A stretch of 64,000 nt of DNA from RPQJ01 sp963778185 (GCA_963778185.1 CAVZTF010000002.1:62001-126000), one strand, 5' to 3'; positions 27,556 to 36,066 are shown, counted from the first letter of the stretch. Notes: a model not told the origin generated them from the sequence alone. Translations and numbers: made by a program.

Positions 27556-29079
27556 ATGTCTGCGTTTTCGTCGCTGCGGCCGCGATCGTTGAGTGGGCTC
27601 ATCCTGCTGGGCTTCATGCTGGTGGCCCTGCCGCTGGTGGGTGGCGTCGTGAGCGCCGCGCTCGAGATGACGCGGCTCTCGGAGTCGAGCCAGCGACTGG
27701 TCGTCTACGGTGTGCAGGCGACCCGCTACAGCCAGGCCCTGGTGCGGCAGATCGCAGCGCTGGAGCGCAGCGCACGCCTCTTCCAGCTGCTCGGCCGGCC
27801 CGAACTGCTCGGGGTGTTCGAGGAGAACCACCGGCGCATCGAGGCCGTCCTCGACGGCCTCGAGGCCCTTCCCGGCGATAGCACGCGTCGCGTGGTCATC
27901 GACCGGCTGCGCGGGACGGCGGCGGCGATCGCCGTCGCCGTGAAGTCCGGCGAGCGGCAGTCGATGACCCAGGCCCTGCGTCGCTTCGGCGAGCTATCGA
28001 CCGACGGCGGCCAGCTCTCGGTCCTGGCCGGGCAGCAGATCAGCCGCGAACTCGAGGAGGTCCGGGCCGAGACCGAGCAGGCACGGCGCCGGTTGCTCTG
28101 GCAGTCCTTTGCGCTGGTGCCGATCAGCCTCGCGCTGGCCTTCGTCTTCACCATCCTGCTGGCGCGGCCGATGCGCGAGCTCGACACGGCCATCAGCGAG
28201 CTCGGCCACGGACGCCTCGACCGGCCGGTCCGGGTCCGTGGGCCCACCGACCTCGAGGCCCTGGGCCGCCAGATCGAATGGCTGCGCGTCCGGCTGGGCG
28301 AAATCTCCGAGGAGCGCGAGCGTTTCCTGCGCCACATGTCGCACGAGTTCAAGACGCCGCTCGCGAGCTTCCGCGAGGGGACCGAACTCCTGCTGGACGG
28401 GTCGGTCGGCGCGCTGTCCCCGGAGCAGCGGGAGGTCGCCACCATCCTCCGCGAGAACAGCCTGCGCCTGCAGAGCCTGATCGAGAACCTGCTGTCGTTC
28501 GCCGCCTGGCAGACCCAGGTCGGCAGTCTCGAGCTCGCGGAATTCAGACTCGAGCCGCTGGCGAGGTTCGTGATCGAGAGCCACCAGCTGTCGCTGGCGG
28601 CCGGTGGGCTGCGGGTCGACGTCCAGGTCGAGGACCTGCCGGTGACCGCCGACCGGGCAAAGCTCCGGCTGGTCCTGGACAACCTGCTGTCGAATGCCAT
28701 CAAGTTCTCACCCCCGGGGGGCCGCATCCTCGTGCGGGCGCACCGGGAGGGCGACCACGCCTGGGCGCTCGAGGTGTCCGACGAGGGCCAGGGCGTCCCG
28801 GTCGAGGACCGGGAACGCATTTTCCAGGCCTTCTACCAGACCGAGGCACCGCAGGGCGGCCTGGTGCGCGGCACGGGCATCGGCCTCTCGGTCGTGAAGG
28901 AATTCGTCCTGGCACACGGCGGCGAGATCAAGGTCCTGGACGGCACCCCCCGGGGCGCCGTTTTCCACATCACCCTGCCCCTGGTCGCGTCCGTGCCTGG
29001 GTCGGGATTACAGACTGGAAAAGTGCCTGTCGGAGAACCTTACAAGAGTCTGCAACCAGTCATCACACATCAATCGTAA
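27556..29079 (+). CDS. GlrK/QseE-like sensor histidine kinase
   Basis: The predicted protein has 507 residues from ATG 27556. The first membrane segment (about 14-36) is followed by a helical periplasmic domain, a second membrane segment (about 181-203, FALVPISLALAFVFTILLA), a HAMP domain (RPMRELDTAISELGHGRLDR) and HisKA with His263 in FLRHMSHEFKTPLASF. The HATPase domain has NLLSNAIKFSPPGGR, DEGQGV and GTGIGLSVVKEF. About 28 residues extend past the usual last strand (FHITLPL). Together with the QseG-like lipoprotein and GlrR-like regulator downstream it resembles glrK-qseG-glrR, which monitors envelope stress. All kinase motifs are intact. Confidence 0.88.
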   Translation: MSAFSSLRPRSLSGLILLGFMLVALPLVGGVVSAALEMTRLSESSQRLVVYGVQATRYSQALVRQIAALERSARLFQLLGRPELLGVFEENHRRIEAVLDGLEALPGDSTRRVVIDRLRGTAAAIAVAVKSGERQSMTQALRRFGELSTDGGQLSVLAGQQISRELEEVRAETEQARRRLLWQSFALVPISLALAFVFTILLARPMRELDTAISELGHGRLDRPVRVRGPTDLEALGRQIEWLRVRLGEISEERERFLRHMSHEFKTPLASFREGTELLLDGSVGALSPEQREVATILRENSLRLQSLIENLLSFAAWQTQVGSLELAEFRLEPLARFVIESHQLSLAAGGLRVDVQVEDLPVTADRAKLRLVLDNLLSNAIKFSPPGGRILVRAHREGDHAWALEVSDEGQGVPVEDRERIFQAFYQTEAPQGGLVRGTGIGLSVVKEFVLAHGGEIKVLDGTPRGAVFHITLPLVASVPGSGLQTGKVPVGEPYKSLQPVITHQS

Positions 29080-29086
29080 GTCTCTG

Positions 29087-29124
29087 TTATACAAACCTTT
29101 TTATACAGTGGCACATTAGTTGCT
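29087..29124 (+). promoter_or_regulatory. Sigma-54 promoter with paired upstream TTATACA repeats
   Basis: TGGCACATTAGTTGCT (29109-29124) fits the sigma-54 consensus TGGCACR-N4-TTGCW at every position, with correct -24 GG and -12 GC spacing. Two direct copies of TTATACA (29087-29093 and 29101-29107) sit just upstream. It lies about 75 nt before the PEP-CTERM start. PEP-CTERM genes in several exosortase A bacteria are known to be RpoN-dependent. The role of the repeats is unknown; activator sites are normally further upstream. Confidence 0.82.
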
Positions 29125-29197
29125 TCTATTCTGGCGCAGGGCAACCATTTCGATCGGTACCTGCGACAGGCTCAAGACAGACGAGAAGAAGGAAGAC

Positions 29198-29809
29198 ATG
29201 ATGAACATCAAGAATTTACTGGCTGGCGCAGTTGCGGTCGGCGCACTAGCTCTGGCAGCCCAGGCGGCAAATGCCGCCGTCATCTGCTCAGGCTGCGAGT
29301 GGAACCACGACGACTCCGGCACCTATCTCGGCACCTACAACCCGGACACCTTCGATCTCGGCACGTTCGTCCACACGGACCTCGCCGACGCCGGCGAGCA
29401 CGCCCCGGGCGCGGCGTTCGAGGATTTCTGGGTGTTCGACCTTGCCCCGGGTGGCAACGGCTCGATTTCGGCCGACTTCACGCGGTTCACGGCCATCGGG
29501 GATTTCGCGGGTGCGCTCTGGAGCGACGGCGGTTCAGTCTGCGGCGCAGCGGTCGAAAGCTCCTGCACCGCGATCGTCCCGGGCGCGCTGCTTGCGAGCG
29601 CGGTCGAGTCGAGTAATTTTCGCTGGGAGATCATCACCAGCGGTCTCGCCGCGGGCCGCTACATCATCCAGGTGACCGGCACGAGCCGCTTGACCGGCGC
29701 GAGCGCGTACTCGGGTCAGCTGGCCTTCGTCCCGGAGCCGGGCACGCTGGCGCTGCTCGGGTTCGGCCTCCTCGGCATGGGCTTCACCGCCCGTCGCCGT
29801 CGCGGTTGA
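29198..29809 (+). CDS. PEP-CTERM-anchored secreted protein (exosortase A substrate)
   Basis: The predicted protein has 203 residues; ATG ATG at 29198/29201 follows GAAGGA and either may be used. The signal peptide (NLLAGAVAVGALALAAQAA) is followed by a beta-rich, Asp/Ser/Thr-rich body with four Cys (VICSGC, SVCGAAVESSC). The C-terminus is the sorting signal: VPEPGTLALLGFGLLGMGF, then an Arg-rich tail (ARRRRG). XrtA cleaves at this signal in the inner membrane so the protein can be attached to the envelope or EPS. It is the only PEP-CTERM protein I see here. It is inserted between the kinase and lipoprotein genes, with its own sigma-54 promoter and terminator. Confidence 0.93.
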   Translation: MMNIKNLLAGAVAVGALALAAQAANAAVICSGCEWNHDDSGTYLGTYNPDTFDLGTFVHTDLADAGEHAPGAAFEDFWVFDLAPGGNGSISADFTRFTAIGDFAGALWSDGGSVCGAAVESSCTAIVPGALLASAVESSNFRWEIITSGLAAGRYIIQVTGTSRLTGASAYSGQLAFVPEPGTLALLGFGLLGMGFTARRRRG

Positions 29810-29854
29810 GACGCACGGCCTCAAGCCAAGTCTGACGAGCCTGTCTTGCAAGAG

Positions 29855-29885
29855 GGGCGGCGATCGCAGGATCGCCGCCCTTTTT
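29855..29885 (+). terminator. Rho-independent terminator of the PEP-CTERM gene
   Basis: An 11-bp perfect stem GGGCGGCGATC (29855-29865) / GATCGCCGCCC (29870-29880) with a 4-nt loop is followed by TTTTTCTTT. Confidence 0.95.
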
Positions 29886-29944
29886 CTTTGCCGGATCGTT
29901 CCCGCACCCACGGCATGGAGTCCTTCCGCGTTACCATAGACCGC

Positions 29945-30598
29945 ATGGTCATGGACTCCAATTTCAGTGGCGCCCGTCGTTTCCTATGGGCGCTCGCCGG
30001 GGTGTCGCTGGCTGCAGCCTGCGCTCCGATGCAGACGAAGGTCCCGGGCGCTGCCCCGGACGCAACCGCTCCAGGGTCCTTGCCCGCGGGCGGCGTCGCC
30101 GGCCCCTACCTCGACCTGCTCGCGGCGATCGGCCCGGGGAATCCGGCGATGCAGGCCGTGGCCTTCGAGTCGGCTCGCAGCGCCTGGCAAGCGGCCGCAA
30201 CCCCGCAGAACACCCTGCGTTACGGCTTGCTGCTCGGAGCCCCTGGGCACGTCGCCTCCAATCCCGCCGAGGCCGGCCGCATGCTGGCGAGACTTCTCGA
30301 CACGCCCGAAGGCCTCTCGCCGGAAGAGATCAAGCTCGCCCGTGTGTTCCTGCGGGAGTTCGAGGCCCGACTCGCGCTGTATGCCGACCTTGCGCGCGAG
30401 CGAGAGCAGTGGGAGGGCCGCCTGCATGCGACCGAATCCGCGGCCCGGGCGCAGGCCACCGCGTCGGCAGCGGACTCCGCACGGTTGAGGCGCGAGCGCG
30501 ATGCGCTGAAGGAAAAGCTCGACGGCATCGCCGAGATCGAGCGCTCGATGATGGAGCGGGACGCAGAGCCCGTCCCGACGCCCCCCGAGGCGCCATGA
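29945..30598 (+). CDS. QseG-like lipoprotein between kinase and regulator
   Basis: The predicted protein has 217 residues from ATG 29945 (ATG 29951 possible). The signal peptide ends in lipobox LAAAC. A Pro/Ala linker is followed by an all-helical domain (YLDLLAAIGPGNPAMQAVAF, QNTLRYGLLLGAPGH, LSPEEIKLARVFLREFEARL) and a long C-terminal coiled coil rich in R, E and A. Size, helical content, the position between a GlrK-like kinase and a GlrR-like regulator, and the 4-nt ATGA overlap with the regulator all fit QseG, an outer-membrane lipoprotein that modulates GlrK. Sequence similarity is only by pattern. Confidence 0.75.
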   Translation: MVMDSNFSGARRFLWALAGVSLAAACAPMQTKVPGAAPDATAPGSLPAGGVAGPYLDLLAAIGPGNPAMQAVAFESARSAWQAAATPQNTLRYGLLLGAPGHVASNPAEAGRMLARLLDTPEGLSPEEIKLARVFLREFEARLALYADLAREREQWEGRLHATESAARAQATASAADSARLRRERDALKEKLDGIAEIERSMMERDAEPVPTPPEAP

Positions 30599-31896
30599 GC
30601 CAGACGCGTCGCGGACGCCCGGCGCGCATATTGGTCGTGGACGACGATCCGGGCCTGCGCCGGCTGCTGACGATCCGCCTCAAGTCCGAGCGCTATGCCG
30701 TCGAAGCCGTCGGCAGCGGCACGGCCGCCCTCGAGGCGATGGGCCGGTTCCGGCCGGACCTCGTCGTATCCGACCTGCGCATGCCCGAGATGGACGGCAT
30801 CGCGCTGCTGCGCGAATTGCAGCGACGCTGGCCGGGCGTCAGCGTCGTCATGATCACCGCACACGGCACGATCCCCGACGCCGTTCGCGCCACCCAGTCC
30901 GGCGCCCTCGCCTTCCTGACCAAGCCGGTCGAAAAGGAGCAGTTGCTCGCCGAGGTCCGGCGCTCGCTGCAGGCGTCCGGCTTTGCCGACGCCGAGGACG
31001 ACGCTCCCGCCGAGTTCATCACGCGCAGTCCGCTGCTCGAGGACCGGCTGGCCAAGGCACGTCTCGCAGCGGCCGCCGACACGCCCGTGCTCATCATCGG
31101 CGAGCCGGGAACGGGGAAGGAAACGCTGTCGCGCCTCATCCACCGCAGCAGTCGCCGCGCGGATGGACCGCTGGTGGACCTCGACTGCGCGTCGCTCGAC
31201 GACGCAGGCGGCGGGCCGCTGCTGCACGACGCCTTCGAGCAGGCGCGTGACGGTTCGCTGCTGCTGCGCAACGTCGAGGAAATGCCGGAGGCGCTGCAGT
31301 TCGAGTTCTGCCGCGCCATGGAACCGCCGGCGCAGCCGGCCGCGGAGGTCGACCATCCGCCGTCACGCCTGCCACGCATCCTCGCCACCAGCGAGCGGCG
31401 ACTGGACGAACTGGCGGCGGACAGCAGGCTCGCGGGCAACTTCGTCGACCGCTTGAGCGGCGCGCAGATCGAACTACCACCGCTGGCGCGACGCCTGGAG
31501 GACCTCCCGCTGCTGGTGGCGAAGCTCATGGACGAAATCGCCGCGGAGTCCGGCCAGCCGCGCAAGAGCCTGTCACCGGAGGCGATGGAACTGCTCGCCT
31601 CCGCGCGCTGGCCCGGCAACGTTCGCGAACTTCGCCAGGTGGTGCGCGAGGTCGCCGCGCTCGCCACGGGACCGGTGATCTCGGACGAACTCGTCGGCCG
31701 GGCGACGCACCACGCGAAGCGCATGCCCTCCTTCGACGAGGCGCGTGACGACTTCACCCGCAATTACCTCATGCAGCTGCTGAAGGCGACCCGCGGCAAC
31801 GTCTCGCAGGCGGCGCGCCTCGCGCGGCGCAATCGCACCGACTTGTACAAGCTGCTGACCCGGCACAACATCTCGCCAGATGAATTCAAACGCTGA
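30595..31896 (+). CDS. GlrR-like response regulator with a degenerate AAA+ domain
   Basis: The predicted protein has 433 residues from ATG 30595. The receiver domain (10-125) is intact: DDD16-18, phospho-acceptor Asp60 (VVSDLRMPEMDG) and Lys110 (FLTKPVEK). The AAA+ domain (about 140-370) keeps Walker A GEPGTGKE (169-176) but lacks the GAFTGA loop: the sequence goes from CASLDDAGGG straight to PLLHDAFEQARDG. Walker B has lost its acidic pair (LLLRNVEEMP, Arg225-Asn226, where DE is normal). WPGNVRELRQVV and a Fis-type helix-turn-helix (GNVSQAARLARRNRTDLYKL) are kept. It can probably bind DNA and be phosphorylated, but should not open sigma-54 promoters by itself. The frame is unbroken, so this is not an indel artefact. 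Confidence 0.88.
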   Translation: MSQTRRGRPARILVVDDDPGLRRLLTIRLKSERYAVEAVGSGTAALEAMGRFRPDLVVSDLRMPEMDGIALLRELQRRWPGVSVVMITAHGTIPDAVRATQSGALAFLTKPVEKEQLLAEVRRSLQASGFADAEDDAPAEFITRSPLLEDRLAKARLAAAADTPVLIIGEPGTGKETLSRLIHRSSRRADGPLVDLDCASLDDAGGGPLLHDAFEQARDGSLLLRNVEEMPEALQFEFCRAMEPPAQPAAEVDHPPSRLPRILATSERRLDELAADSRLAGNFVDRLSGAQIELPPLARRLEDLPLLVAKLMDEIAAESGQPRKSLSPEAMELLASARWPGNVRELRQVVREVAALATGPVISDELVGRATHHAKRMPSFDEARDDFTRNYLMQLLKATRGNVSQAARLARRNRTDLYKLLTRHNISPDEFKR

Positions 31897-33130
31897 TCGA
31901 TTTCGCGCCGCCGCTGCGCTCTTCCTGTGCAGCGCGGCCATGGCCTCTGCCACCTCCGCCACCGCTGCCGAACCATGCACGGCGCCACGTGCGGCGGATG
32001 TCGTGCAGTGGACGCCGGCGGCCATCGACAGCGGCCGGCGCGTCCTGCGGGTGGGGCCCGGACAGAAGCTGTCGACGCCCGGGGCCGCGGCACGCGCGGC
32101 CCGCGACGGTGACGTCGTATTGATAGAGGCGGCCGAATACCGGGACCAGCGGGCCGTCTGGCCGCAGGACGGACTGCTGATCCGCGGCGTGAACGGGCGT
32201 CCCCATCTCGTCGCCGGCGAACGGCTCGCACAGGCCAAGGCCATCTGGGTCGTCAATGGCGACTCCGTGATTGTCGAGAACATCGAGTTTTCAAGCGCCA
32301 GGAACGGCAGCCACAACGGCGCCGGCATCCGGGCGCAGGGTGCTCGCCTCACCGTGCGCGCGAGCTTCTTCCACGACAGCGACATGGGCATCCTGACCTC
32401 CAACGAGCCCGACCAGGAACTCGTCGTCGAGCACACGGAGTTCGCACGCAACGGCCACGCGAACGGCAAGGCCCACAACCTCTACGTCGGGGCGATCAGG
32501 CGATTCGAAATGCGCTTCAGCCACTCGCACGAATCGCGCGGCGGGCACCTCCTGAAGAGCCGCGCCCGCGAGAACCTCATCGAGTACAACCGGCTGGACG
32601 ACGGCACGAACGGCGTGGCGAGCTACGAGATCGACCTGTCGCGCAGCAATGACGCCATCGTGCTCGGCAACCTGATCGTCCAGTCGGCCGGCAGTCCGAA
32701 TTCGGCACTGCTGAGCTACGGTGCGGAGGATCGCGGCCGTCCTCCGCTCGGGCGCCTGACGGTCGCGCACAATACCTTCTACAGCTTCAGGACCAATCCC
32801 ATCTTCGTGTTCAATCATTCGAGCGAGCCAGCGCTCGTCGTCGACAACCTGTTTTCCGGCGCACGCGGAACCGAGGTGCGGGGGCCGGCCAGCCTGGATG
32901 GCAACCAGACCGTGCCGGCCACGGCCCTGCGCGACGCGCAAGGCGGGAACTTCGGGCTGGCCATGAGCCTGCAGGACAAGGGGACGTTGCGCCTCGAGGC
33001 CCCGGCCGGCACCACCGTGCCCGTCCCTCGCTTCGAGTACCTGGAGCCACTCTCCGGCGTACCACGAGACGGCCCGCTTACTGAACCGGGCGCGTTGTCG
33101 TCGTGCCCGGACACACGCGGGCGACGCTGA
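31880..33130 (+). CDS. Secreted right-handed parallel beta-helix protein
   Basis: The predicted protein has 416 residues; its start overlaps the regulator gene by 17 nt. The signal peptide ends near ATSATAA. The body has the repeating short-strand pattern of pectate-lyase-like beta-helices: VIVENIEFSSARN, LTVRASFFHDSDMGILTSN, LVVEHTEFARNGH, LIEYNRLDDG, LTVAHNTFYSF. GGHLLKSRARENLIEYN resembles helix proteins that act on or bind polysaccharide. A lyase, epimerase or EPS-binding role is likely, but I see no defined catalytic triad. Its place at the start of the EPS locus supports a role with the polymer. Confidence 0.8.
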   Translation: MNSNADRFRAAAALFLCSAAMASATSATAAEPCTAPRAADVVQWTPAAIDSGRRVLRVGPGQKLSTPGAAARAARDGDVVLIEAAEYRDQRAVWPQDGLLIRGVNGRPHLVAGERLAQAKAIWVVNGDSVIVENIEFSSARNGSHNGAGIRAQGARLTVRASFFHDSDMGILTSNEPDQELVVEHTEFARNGHANGKAHNLYVGAIRRFEMRFSHSHESRGGHLLKSRARENLIEYNRLDDGTNGVASYEIDLSRSNDAIVLGNLIVQSAGSPNSALLSYGAEDRGRPPLGRLTVAHNTFYSFRTNPIFVFNHSSEPALVVDNLFSGARGTEVRGPASLDGNQTVPATALRDAQGGNFGLAMSLQDKGTLRLEAPAGTTVPVPRFEYLEPLSGVPRDGPLTEPGALSSCPDTRGRR

Positions 33131-33134
33131 CTCG

Positions 33135-34388
33135 ATGACCTCGCTTCAACTCCCACGCGCCGCCGCCGCTCGCGGCGATGGCGCCTCGCCAGCGCGGCCT
33201 GCCGTGCTCGTCACGGACGTGAACGCCCTTGGCATGCTGGGCGTCTGCAGGTCCCTGGGCCGCGCCGGTTTCGACACGCACGGTTGCTCCAGCGACCCGC
33301 AGGCCCTCGGCCTCCAGTCGCAGTTCAATCGTCACCCGGCGGTTGCGCCACGATACGAGTCGGAGGCCTACCTGCCCTGGCTGAGGGATTACGTGCAGGA
33401 GCATCGCATCGAGGTCCTCGTGCCCACGGAGGGCTGCCTGCTGGCGATCCGCTCGTGCTACCCGGAGTTTCGCCCGCTCCTGCCGATGGCCGTCGAGGAA
33501 GCGACACTCTATGCGTGCCTGTCGAAGTGGGACGTGCTGGCAGGCTTCGCAAATTCGCCTGAATCGTCCACGCTGCGGCAGCACCTTCCGCCGACCGTGC
33601 TCGTGTCCGACCGGGACGGTCCGCCCGGACCGGAAAAGCTCGAACACCTCGGTACCCCGCTCTGGGTCAAGGCCGACGCGGTCCACGCGCGTTCTGGAGC
33701 CTCCAGTGCCGTACGACGTACCGCCACGGCTACGGATGCAGCAATCGCCGTGGAGCGCCTTCTCGCCACCCATGACAGAGTGCTCATCCAGGCCAACGCT
33801 TCGATGCCCACACAGGTCGGCGTGAACCTGCTGGTGGACGACGGCAACATCCTGGCCGAATCGATGATGCTTTCGCTGCACGACAATCCGCACACGGGCG
33901 GCACCAGCGGCCTGCGGCGAAGCTGGTGGCACCAGGCCATGCGCGACGACGCGGTCGCGAGGGTCCGGCACCTGGGTTGGCGTGGCGCCGCGATGCTCGA
34001 GTACAAGTGGGACCCGATCACCGACGGGTTCCATTTCATCGAGATCAACGCCCGCTTCTGGGCCGGCCTGCACCTCGACCTGCTGGCGGGCGTCGACTAT
34101 CCACGCCTGCTGCTCGAGCGGCACCTCGGCCAGCCGACGTCTGCATCCGGGCCCGCGCGGATCGGTGTGACCAGCCGCTGGACGCTGCCCACCGACTGGG
34201 GGCACATGCTGTCGAAATCCCGCGACACGCAGCTCGGATGGCTCACCCGCGCGTCGGCGCCGCTCGAGTTCCTGGCGCGATTCCTGCAGCCCGGCATCCG
34301 CGACGACCTGCGTTTTCCAGGGGACACTGCCCTTTACTGGCACCAGTGGCGCCGCTTCGCCGGCGACCTGCTAGGCAGGAATCGCTGA
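33135..34388 (+). CDS. ATP-grasp family ligase
   Basis: The predicted protein has 417 residues. The N-terminal pre-ATP-grasp domain (AVLVTDVNALGMLGVCRSLGR, VLVPTEGCLLAIRSCYPEF) resembles carbamoyl-phosphate-synthase-like ATP-grasp proteins. The ATP-grasp core shows TPLWVKADAVH, LIQANASMPTQVGVNLLVDDG and GAAMLEYKWDP, then the Mg-binding FHFIEINARFWAGLHL. Such enzymes join a carboxylate to an amine or similar acceptor via an acylphosphate. In EPS loci they probably decorate sugars with amino acids or other acids; the substrate is unknown. It starts 4 nt after the beta-helix gene, in an operon with it; its last 18 nt overlap the convergent GNAT gene. Confidence 0.82.
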   Translation: MTSLQLPRAAAARGDGASPARPAVLVTDVNALGMLGVCRSLGRAGFDTHGCSSDPQALGLQSQFNRHPAVAPRYESEAYLPWLRDYVQEHRIEVLVPTEGCLLAIRSCYPEFRPLLPMAVEEATLYACLSKWDVLAGFANSPESSTLRQHLPPTVLVSDRDGPPGPEKLEHLGTPLWVKADAVHARSGASSAVRRTATATDAAIAVERLLATHDRVLIQANASMPTQVGVNLLVDDGNILAESMMLSLHDNPHTGGTSGLRRSWWHQAMRDDAVARVRHLGWRGAAMLEYKWDPITDGFHFIEINARFWAGLHLDLLAGVDYPRLLLERHLGQPTSASGPARIGVTSRWTLPTDWGHMLSKSRDTQLGWLTRASAPLEFLARFLQPGIRDDLRFPGDTALYWHQWRRFAGDLLGRNR

Positions 34389-35024
34389 CGCCGCGACGGC
34401 CAGGCCGTCTCTCGCTGCCAGCGGCCGGCGCGACACCTGCGTACGACCGAGCCGGGTCCGGCAACTGAGTTCCAGCCACGGCTCCATTCCCGTCGAGTGC
34501 TTTGCGCGCCTTGCCAGGTCGTTGCGCACATTGACCGCCGTGTAGACCGAACCTGCACCGAAAACGCCGAATGCGTCCGCGATCCGTTCCTCGGTCACGA
34601 GGGTGTGGAGCCCGCGACCCCGCGCCGCCGGATGCGTGAATGCGTTGTAAAGGACGGCCGCCCCGGCCGGATAGAGCAGCTCCTGGCAGACCGCCGGGAA
34701 CCACGAGCGCTCCTGGTGCGGCACCAGCCAGCCATAGGCGAGCAGCCGGCCGTCGTCGGCGATCGTGTACACGTGCTCGCCGGCGGCGAGGCGCTGCTCG
34801 CAGGTCTGCAGGAAATCCTCGCGCCGGAGCCAGCGTTCGGTGCGCTCGAAACTCTCGAGCTGGGCCCAGTCGTCCCGACGGACCCGCGGACTGCGCTCGA
34901 GAGCCTGCTGCTGCGGCTCGCGCAAGCGGCGGTACACGATGAGCGTGTGGTCATAGCGCAGCCACCGCGCCAGCCTGGAGTTGCGCAGCCTCTTGGTCAC
35001 GGATGGCCAGGGAAGCGCGGACAT
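34371..35024 (-). CDS. GNAT-like acyltransferase
   Basis: The predicted protein has 217 residues from ATG 35024 (MSALPWPSVTKRL), preceded by GAGGA. The fold pattern is GNAT-like: DDGRLLAYGWLVP, a central beta region with LYNAFTHPAARGRGLHTLV that resembles the acetyl-CoA-binding R-G-x-G turn, and VYTAVNVRNDLARRAKHSTGM near the end, typical of acetyltransferase motif B. It probably acetylates a sugar nucleotide or amino group. It lies 7 nt after the polysaccharide deacetylase on the same strand, so both belong to one small minus-strand operon inside the EPS region. Confidence 0.72.
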   Translation of the reverse strand: MSALPWPSVTKRLRNSRLARWLRYDHTLIVYRRLREPQQQALERSPRVRRDDWAQLESFERTERWLRREDFLQTCEQRLAAGEHVYTIADDGRLLAYGWLVPHQERSWFPAVCQELLYPAGAAVLYNAFTHPAARGRGLHTLVTEERIADAFGVFGAGSVYTAVNVRNDLARRAKHSTGMEPWLELSCRTRLGRTQVSRRPLAARDGLAVAASAIPA

Positions 35025-35031
35025 TCGTTCC

Positions 35032-36066
35032 TCAGGACACCGCGCGCTGCAGGGTCGCGATCGGATCGCGCGCCAGGGCCAGCAGGCCGGAAAGCGCGGC
35101 GTCAAAAGTTTCCGCGCCGTACGCCTCCGAATCCAGGAAACGCGGCAATGCGTAGCGGTCGCTGCCGGCGTAGCACAGTCCGTGACGCGTCGTCGTCGCG
35201 CTCACGATCCCGAGGTCCGCGAGCCACGCCTTCTGGTGCTGCTGGTAGTCGCCGCTTGGGTAGCAGAAATGCTCCAGCTTTCCCGATGCCAGCGAGCGAA
35301 GGTTGTCGCGGTTGAGGCCGACCTCGTGTGCACAGTCCTCCTGGGAATCCGCCGGGAAGCGATGCCGATGGGTGTGCAGCTGCAGGTCGACGCCCGCCTC
35401 GGCGAGGTCCGCAAGCTGGCCGCGGTTCATGAAATGAAAGCTGCGACTGCGCAGCACACCGGCAATGTCGACACCGGCCATGCGCGCGATTCGCTCGACC
35501 ACCGTGAGCCTGTCTTGCGGAGCGAAGTCGTCATCGACTCGCCGGGCGAGTTCGCCTGCCAGCCGGTCGCGGGACGCCACGTCGACGAGGGGGTAGTCGC
35601 CGTCCAGGCCCGGTCCAAGCGCCTTCAGGCTCAAGTGACCGGCCTCCGCTCGCCACATCACATACCGCAACAGGACGTTCACCACCGGCATCTGGTGGTC
35701 CACGTAATACGTGCATACGTAGAGCGTGGCTGGGAGATCCAAGGCGCGCAGCACGGGCAGCGCGTGCTCGTGTATGCCGTGCCAGCCGTCGTCGATGGTG
35801 AGAACCACCAGTCCGGGCTCGACGTCGTCGCGTTGCAGCCGCTCGATCGCCTCCGCGAGCGGGATCACCTTGTATGACCGGTCGAGGAGACGCTCCATGC
35901 GGGATCTGAACGTCGCAGGGCGCATGAACAGCATTGACTGGAAGTCAGCGGCGTCGTCCGCGGCAAAGCCGTGGTAGCCGAGGATGCGAATGCCTCGGTT
36001 GGTGAGCGCTCGCGAGACCCGCGATCCACCGAACCTGTCCCAAGCCTTGAGAACCGATTGCTTCAT
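35032..36066 (-). CDS. Polysaccharide deacetylase (NodB family)
   Basis: The predicted protein has 344 residues from ATG 36066 (a GTG seven codons upstream is possible). The NodB catalytic motif is VVLTIDDGWHGIHE (Asp92-Asp93). Metal-binding histidines are in LQLHTHRHRF, and FCYPSGDYQ is motif 3. No signal peptide is seen, so it may act in the cytoplasm or be exported with the complex. It removes N- or O-acetyl groups from EPS. A second, different deacetylase lies at 53 kb. The 191-nt gap to the divergent sulfotransferase holds the promoters of both but no clear consensus. Confidence 0.88.
   Translation of the reverse strand: MKQSVLKAWDRFGGSRVSRALTNRGIRILGYHGFAADDAADFQSMLFMRPATFRSRMERLLDRSYKVIPLAEAIERLQRDDVEPGLVVLTIDDGWHGIHEHALPVLRALDLPATLYVCTYYVDHQMPVVNVLLRYVMWRAEAGHLSLKALGPGLDGDYPLVDVASRDRLAGELARRVDDDFAPQDRLTVVERIARMAGVDIAGVLRSRSFHFMNRGQLADLAEAGVDLQLHTHRHRFPADSQEDCAHEVGLNRDNLRSLASGKLEHFCYPSGDYQQHQKAWLADLGIVSATTTRHGLCYAGSDRYALPRFLDSEAYGAETFDAALSGLLALARDPIATLQRAVS

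Noticed and set aside
29131..29175. A second GEMM riboswitch (GCGCAGGGCAACCATTTCG) before the PEP-CTERM gene
   Set aside because: It resembles the first GEMM helix, but the diagnostic GACGCAAAGC and AGCGGGGTT segments are absent.
29224..29237. A sigma-54 element TGGCGCAGTTGC inside the PEP-CTERM gene
   Set aside because: The spacing between GG and GC is 7 instead of 10, and it lies within the signal-peptide codons.
27556..31896. PrsK/PrsR, the usual PEP-CTERM two-component pair
   Set aside because: The kinase has two membrane segments and HAMP, and a lipoprotein lies before the regulator. This is the GlrK/QseG/GlrR layout, not the multi-helix GAF-containing PrsK.
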